DNA of 8,856 nucleotides from CAVOBC01 sp963693635 (GTDB taxonomy: Bacteria > Pseudomonadota > Gammaproteobacteria > Pseudomonadales > Azotimanducaceae): assembly GCA_963693635.1 (NCBI GenBank), contig CAVOBC010000189.1, positions 1 to 8,856 on the forward strand, given 5' to 3'. Below, piece after piece: positions 5,764 to 8,856 of the stretch (positions are counted from its first letter, which is position 1; every line of letters begins with the position of its first letter). A program made the position numbers and the translations under genes. The notes beneath the pieces are model-generated. The model ran no database searches. It was given only the letters and a program-made list of their open reading frames with translations, and was not told where the DNA came from.

Positions 5764-6771
5764 ATGGCAGAGTTCTGGCGAGTCGCCTTTCCTGTACCCG
5801 GACAATCAGAGCGGATGGCGCGCGCCACGGAGGCGGCGGGCTGGGATGGCATCGCCTTTCCGGACACGCAGTGCGTGTCCGGGGACATCTACAGCGCGAT
5901 GTGCCTGGCCGCGAAGGCAACGACGAAGCTGCAGGTCGCCGCGTCGGTGACGAATCCGGCAACGCGACATTCGTCGGTTACCGCATCTGCGATTGCGACC
6001 GTTCAGGTGGAGTCGGCGGGCCGGGCGGTGCTGGGAATCGGTCGGGGCGACTCTTCGCTTGGCTACATCGGTCGCAGCCCGGCGCCTGTCTCGACCCTTG
6101 AGGCGTATCTCGGGCAGGTGCAGCAATATCTCCGCGGGGAAGCCGTGGACATCGATGGATTCGAGAGCCGCAATCAGTGGATCGGAGCGAGTGGCCAGCC
6201 GAAGGTGCCGGTGGATGTCGCCGCGACCGGACCGCGGGTGATCGCACTTGGTGCGTGTCTGGCGGATCGCCTGACGTTGGCGCTGGGCGCGGACGTGGAG
6301 CGCATTGGTGCGGCGATTGAATCTGCAAGAGCAACGCGGGAGGCGGCGGGGCTTGATCCGGCTAGCCTCTCGTTCGGCGCCTTCATCAATATCGCCTGCG
6401 ACGACGACATCAATCGCGCGCGCGCAATCGTGAAGGGCAGCGTCGGCACGTTTGCCCACTTCTCGGGCATGTCGCGTGCAAGTTCTGCGGGCCAGAAGGA
6501 CGAGGCGATCTATCGTCACATTGGTGCGAATTACGATATGGCTAACCACGCGAGTGGTGCTGCAGGGCACATGCAGGCGGTGCCCGATGAGTTCATCAGT
6601 CGGTTTGGGATTACTGGTGGCGTCAGCTACTGCGCCGACCGGCTGGCGGAGTTGCAGGCGCTGGGACTTGATCGGTTCGTACTGTTAACGGGTTCACGGG
6701 ACAGTGACGCCGCGAGCGCGGGCGCGAGTACTGCACGACTTGAGAGTGATGTGTTCCCCCAAATCCGCTAA
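5764..6771 (+). CDS. LLM-class flavin/F420-dependent oxidoreductase
   Basis: A 335-residue protein of the bacterial luciferase-like superfamily, TIM-barrel enzymes that use FMN or coenzyme F420. Visible family features are AARATEAAGWDGIAFPDTQC-like helix and strand near residues 19-37, AASVTNPATRHSSVTASAIA (59-78), RAVLGIGRGDSSLGYIGRSP (87-106), and the VPVDVAATGPRVIALGACLADRL block (148-170), equivalent to the cofactor-contacting ..VAASGPK.. strand of F420 members. The C-terminal GGVSYCADRLAELQALGLDRFV (285-306) is typical of methylene-tetrahydromethanopterin reductase-like proteins. ATG 5764 has the best ribosome binding site spacing; 5761 is an alternative. It follows the selenoprotein by 22 bases and is probably in its operon. 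Whether it uses F420 or FMN cannot be told from the sequence, and the substrate is unknown. Confidence 0.9.
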   Translation: MAEFWRVAFPVPGQSERMARATEAAGWDGIAFPDTQCVSGDIYSAMCLAAKATTKLQVAASVTNPATRHSSVTASAIATVQVESAGRAVLGIGRGDSSLGYIGRSPAPVSTLEAYLGQVQQYLRGEAVDIDGFESRNQWIGASGQPKVPVDVAATGPRVIALGACLADRLTLALGADVERIGAAIESARATREAAGLDPASLSFGAFINIACDDDINRARAIVKGSVGTFAHFSGMSRASSAGQKDEAIYRHIGANYDMANHASGAAGHMQAVPDEFISRFGITGGVSYCADRLAELQALGLDRFVLLTGSRDSDAASAGASTARLESDVFPQIR

Positions 6772-6775
6772 CCGT

Positions 6776-6787
6776 CACCCGCGGGTG
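6776..6787. repeat. Perfect 12-bp palindrome just after the LLM gene
   Basis: CACCCGCGGGTG is its own reverse complement and begins 4 bases after the LLM stop. It lacks a U tract, so it is a poor intrinsic terminator. It could be an operator-like site or chance in GC-rich DNA. Confidence 0.4.
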
Positions 6788-6902
6788 TTTGCGCTCACAA
6801 TCTCGTGATCAGGGTCAAGCCAGGGTTCGACCTTCCCTGAGGCGTTTGCGAAAGGGAATCCGGCCTGAGTAAACTCAGCGACCTGCACACTAATGAATGG
6901 GA

Positions 6903-6934
6903 GCACTGCTGATCGGCAGCACTGCTGATTGGCA
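6903..6934. repeat. 16-bp tandem duplication
   Basis: GCACTGCTGATCGGCA (6903-6918) is followed directly by GCACTGCTGATTGGCA (6919-6934), with one C/T difference. It lies in the 242-base gap before the second PhyH gene. Confidence 0.85.
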
Positions 6935-6938
6935 CGGA

Positions 6939-6966
6939 GATCGGCCTTCGAAGATTGGCCTTCGAA
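6939..6966. repeat. 14-bp tandem duplication containing TTCGAA
   Basis: GATCGGCCTTCGAA (6939-6952) is followed directly by GATTGGCCTTCGAA (6953-6966). It differs at one C/T, in the same GATC/GATT context as the adjoining 16-bp pair. It begins four bases after that pair and ends 47 bases before the GTG start at 7014, within the likely promoter or leader of the PhyH gene. Confidence 0.85.
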
Positions 6967-7001
6967 GATAACAGTACCGTGCGTCACGAAATGTTCGTCG
7001 T

Positions 7002-7005
7002 GGAG
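7002..7005 (+). promoter_or_regulatory. Ribosome binding site deciding a GTG start
   Basis: GGAG, followed by 8 mostly A/G bases, precedes the GTG at 7014. No in-frame ATG with a comparable site lies near, so the GTG is taken as the start of the second PhyH gene. Confidence 0.7.
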
Positions 7006-7013
7006 AAAAAAGC

Positions 7014-8180
7014 GTGAGCAATCAGTCGAACGACCCCGGTTCGTCCGCGTCCGGCGATCTGTCGGTCGTTCCAGACCCCGAAGAAGCATTGTCGCGATTG
7101 CGCAGCGAGAATGCGCGTCTGCGTGAAGAACTTGCCGCATTGCGGGCAGATCAGGATGGCGCGGGTGATGCATCGCGTGATCCATCGGGGGATGCATGGC
7201 ATGCGGAGAAGGCTCGCGGCATTGTGTACGCGGATGGCAAGTCGGCCCACAGCGCCAAGTCCGCCGGCAGGATGCTTGCGCAACTGTCGAGCCTGTCCAA
7301 AGATCGCATGAAAGCGGGCCGCATCAGGAACAGTCGTGAGTTCGACGACCTGCCCGTGCCGAGTTTTGATGAAGCGCAACTGGAGGCGGACTTCGTTCGT
7401 TGGGGGTACTGCCTGGTTGCGGATGCGATGACCCCGGAACAGGTGCAGCGTCAGATCGACCGGATCGTTGATCAGGCTGCGGCCGAGAGCGAGTCCAACG
7501 CCGCGATCGTCACTCACCATGACGCGGCCCAACTTGTGAACAACCTGGTGCTTAAAGGGGCAGTTTTTCGTGACGCGGTGGAATTCAAGGAGTCTGCCGC
7601 GCAGAGGGGGCCGCTGGTTGACCGTCTGCTGACGAAAGTGATGGGCGACGGGTTCGGGCTGGGGTGTGCCCACGGGTCGATCGTTCATACGGGCGGCGGC
7701 TTGCAGGAGATGCACATAGACCAGGCCGGGTTGCCGATGCCGTATCCGCCTTATCCGTTCGGGTCGCTGATCATCTGGTGTTACAGCGACTTCGATCTGG
7801 AGCGCGGAGGTACCTACATCGTGCCGGGGTCGCACCGGAGTGCGAGCGGGGCAACCCGTTATCGCGATGGTGCGGACTTGCTGGGGCTGGTTGATGCCGA
7901 ACATGGCCTGGTCGCGATCTGCGCGCCACCCGGCACCTGCATTCTCACCGATACCCGGGTGCTGCACTGCGGTGGTCGGCGCACGGCGCCGGGAACCCGA
8001 TACGCCATGCGCTGTCACTACAACCGGCACTTCATCCGTGCGCTGCACGAGCAGTCGAATGCCAATATCCACGTTCCCGACGACGTCTATCAGGTGCTGT
8101 CACCAAGGCTGAAGCAGATGATGGGAATCACCGAGAGTAACGCTGCACCGCTGACGGAGATGTCGGCAACCCGGACATGA
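7014..8180 (+). CDS. PhyH-family Fe(II)/2-oxoglutarate dioxygenase with N-terminal coiled coil
   Basis: A 388-residue protein, about 90 residues longer than the PhyH protein at 673. Residues 1-20 are polar. Residues 22-46 (DPEEALSRLRSENARLREEL and beyond) form a leucine-containing charged heptad pattern typical of a short coiled coil, suggesting oligomer formation. The catalytic domain follows: FVRWGYCLVADAM (127-139), the iron ligands H234 and D236 in EMHIDQAG, IVPGSHRS (269-276), the distal H318 in RVLHCGGR, and R329 or R333 as candidate 2-oxoglutarate-binding Arg. All three metal ligands are present, so it should be active. GTG start as explained by the site at 7002. It resembles the partial gene downstream more than the first PhyH gene. 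The substrate is unknown. Confidence 0.9.
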   Translation: MSNQSNDPGSSASGDLSVVPDPEEALSRLRSENARLREELAALRADQDGAGDASRDPSGDAWHAEKARGIVYADGKSAHSAKSAGRMLAQLSSLSKDRMKAGRIRNSREFDDLPVPSFDEAQLEADFVRWGYCLVADAMTPEQVQRQIDRIVDQAAAESESNAAIVTHHDAAQLVNNLVLKGAVFRDAVEFKESAAQRGPLVDRLLTKVMGDGFGLGCAHGSIVHTGGGLQEMHIDQAGLPMPYPPYPFGSLIIWCYSDFDLERGGTYIVPGSHRSASGATRYRDGADLLGLVDAEHGLVAICAPPGTCILTDTRVLHCGGRRTAPGTRYAMRCHYNRHFIRALHEQSNANIHVPDDVYQVLSPRLKQMMGITESNAAPLTEMSATRT

Positions 8181-8182
8181 AT

Positions 8183-8217
8183 GGGTCTTTTGGCGCGACA
8201 ACGTGGCGACCCTTTTT
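8183..8217 (+). terminator. Weak terminator-like hairpin between PhyH paralogues
   Basis: GGGTC (8183-8187) can pair with GACCC (8208-8212), followed by five T residues. The stem is only 5 bp with a long loop. It might partly terminate or separate expression of the two PhyH genes. Confidence 0.25.
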
Positions 8218-8262
8218 GTCGCATTCCTGATCAGGCGGATTATTAAGAGGTAAACACCAGTC

Positions 8263-8856
8263 ATGACCGGAGCAAAGATCGAAGATCTTGAAACCGACCC
8301 GATTCCGCCGGAGTTCCACCCGCAGACCGTCGCGGGAAACTCGCCAGACGATGAGCAACTGCAGGACGCACGTTGGTTTGCATCGGGCGAGCCGTTCCGT
8401 TCAATGCACAAGAACAACCCCTGGCTATTGCCGCCGACGGAGCAGGATGGCGTTAAAGCCATGCGGCCGGATGGCTCGCTTGCCTGGCCAATTTCCTGCC
8501 CACTCTTCGATGCGGGCAGGGGTGCCGAAGGCGGCGGCCTGAATGGCACGCCGTATTACGACACGACCGTTGCGCGCAAGCATGATTACTGGCGGCAGTT
8601 TGACGATATGCCGCGGGAGACCAAAGACATCAAGCGCGCTCGCCGTGATCTCGCCACGTACGGCTTTTGTCTGATCGAAGATGGCATGAGCGAATACCAG
8701 CGTTCGTACATGCGCGATCGTCTGGACGAGCAGGCGAAAGCGGAGCGCGAGTGCGGTCTTGCCGACATGTCACCGTACTTTCATATCATGTGGACGTTGG
8801 TGAACAAGGGCGATTGCTTTGCCAAATGCATCGAGTTCGACCCGGAGTGGGTGCAA
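8263..8856 (+). CDS. PhyH-like dioxygenase, N-terminal part only (runs off the right edge)
   Basis: From the ATG at 8263 the frame is open for 198 codons to the window end. Residues 126-192 parallel the PhyH protein just upstream: YGFCLIEDGMS matches WGYCLVADAMT, RDRLDEQAKAE matches IDRIVDQAAAE, and TLVNKGDCFAKCIEF matches NLVLKGAVFRDAVEF. The first 125 residues are not shared; they are hydrophilic and Trp/Pro-rich (for example NNPWLLPPTEQDG) and of unknown role. The HxD and distal His iron ligands would lie beyond the window, so activity cannot be judged. AAGAGG at 8245-8250 is a possible ribosome binding site, though 12 bases is a long spacing. The gene begins 82 bases after the preceding PhyH gene, so the two could be co-transcribed. 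Confidence 0.82.
   Translation, partial: MTGAKIEDLETDPIPPEFHPQTVAGNSPDDEQLQDARWFASGEPFRSMHKNNPWLLPPTEQDGVKAMRPDGSLAWPISCPLFDAGRGAEGGGLNGTPYYDTTVARKHDYWRQFDDMPRETKDIKRARRDLATYGFCLIEDGMSEYQRSYMRDRLDEQAKAERECGLADMSPYFHIMWTLVNKGDCFAKCIEFDPEWVQ

Noticed and set aside
6984..8072. Long leftward open frame opposite the second PhyH gene
   Set aside because: The plus strand holds complete PhyH motifs with a good ribosome binding site; the antisense frame has no recognisable domain.

Overview
The window looks like part of a GC-rich proteobacterial genome or metagenome contig, perhaps a marine or sponge-associated lineage. The signs are strongly GC-ending codons, purine-rich ribosome binding sites, several phytanoyl-CoA dioxygenase (PhyH) paralogues, a luciferase-like flavin oxidoreductase and a crotonase. 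This lineage call is inference, because no rRNA or marker gene is present. No tRNA, CRISPR array, transposase or phage gene was seen.

Layout. The left edge may hold the start of a leftward gene (1-78). A gene-poor stretch with short repeats (about 150-672) then leads to a rightward PhyH dioxygenase (673-1572). Two leftward genes follow as a likely operon read from the right: a DUF4159 protein (2199-2969), then an HFCD-type flavoprotein (1640-2182). At about 3.15-4.10 kb lies a decayed region: the 3' part of a glycoside hydrolase family 3 gene, without its catalytic N-terminal half and broken by a frameshift, abutting a short leftward membrane-peptide frame. From 4254 everything reads rightward: a crotonase, a peroxiredoxin-like gene interrupted by an in-frame TGA, an LLM-class oxidoreductase, a second PhyH protein with an N-terminal coiled coil, and the first 198 codons of a third PhyH-like protein that runs off the right end.

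The main discovery is at 5259-5741. The TGA falls exactly where the first cysteine of a peroxiredoxin-type CxxC motif should be (FYRGYW-[TGA]-PYC). The frame continues for 115 conserved-looking codons, and a perfect 8-bp hairpin begins 9 nt after the TGA. This is best read as a selenoprotein (Sec45, UxxC) with a bacterial SECIS element, which standard gene calling would split or truncate.

The intergenic regions share an odd style. Two copies of a 45-bp double-hairpin repeat lie in inverted orientation about 4.5 kb apart. Short tandem duplications of 14-16 bp occur upstream of three of the genes. The gene set (crotonase, peroxide or thiol redox protein, LLM oxidoreductase, Fe(II)/2-oxoglutarate dioxygenases) fits accessory oxidative catabolism of acyl-CoA or small-molecule substrates, but no defined pathway can be named from sequence alone.
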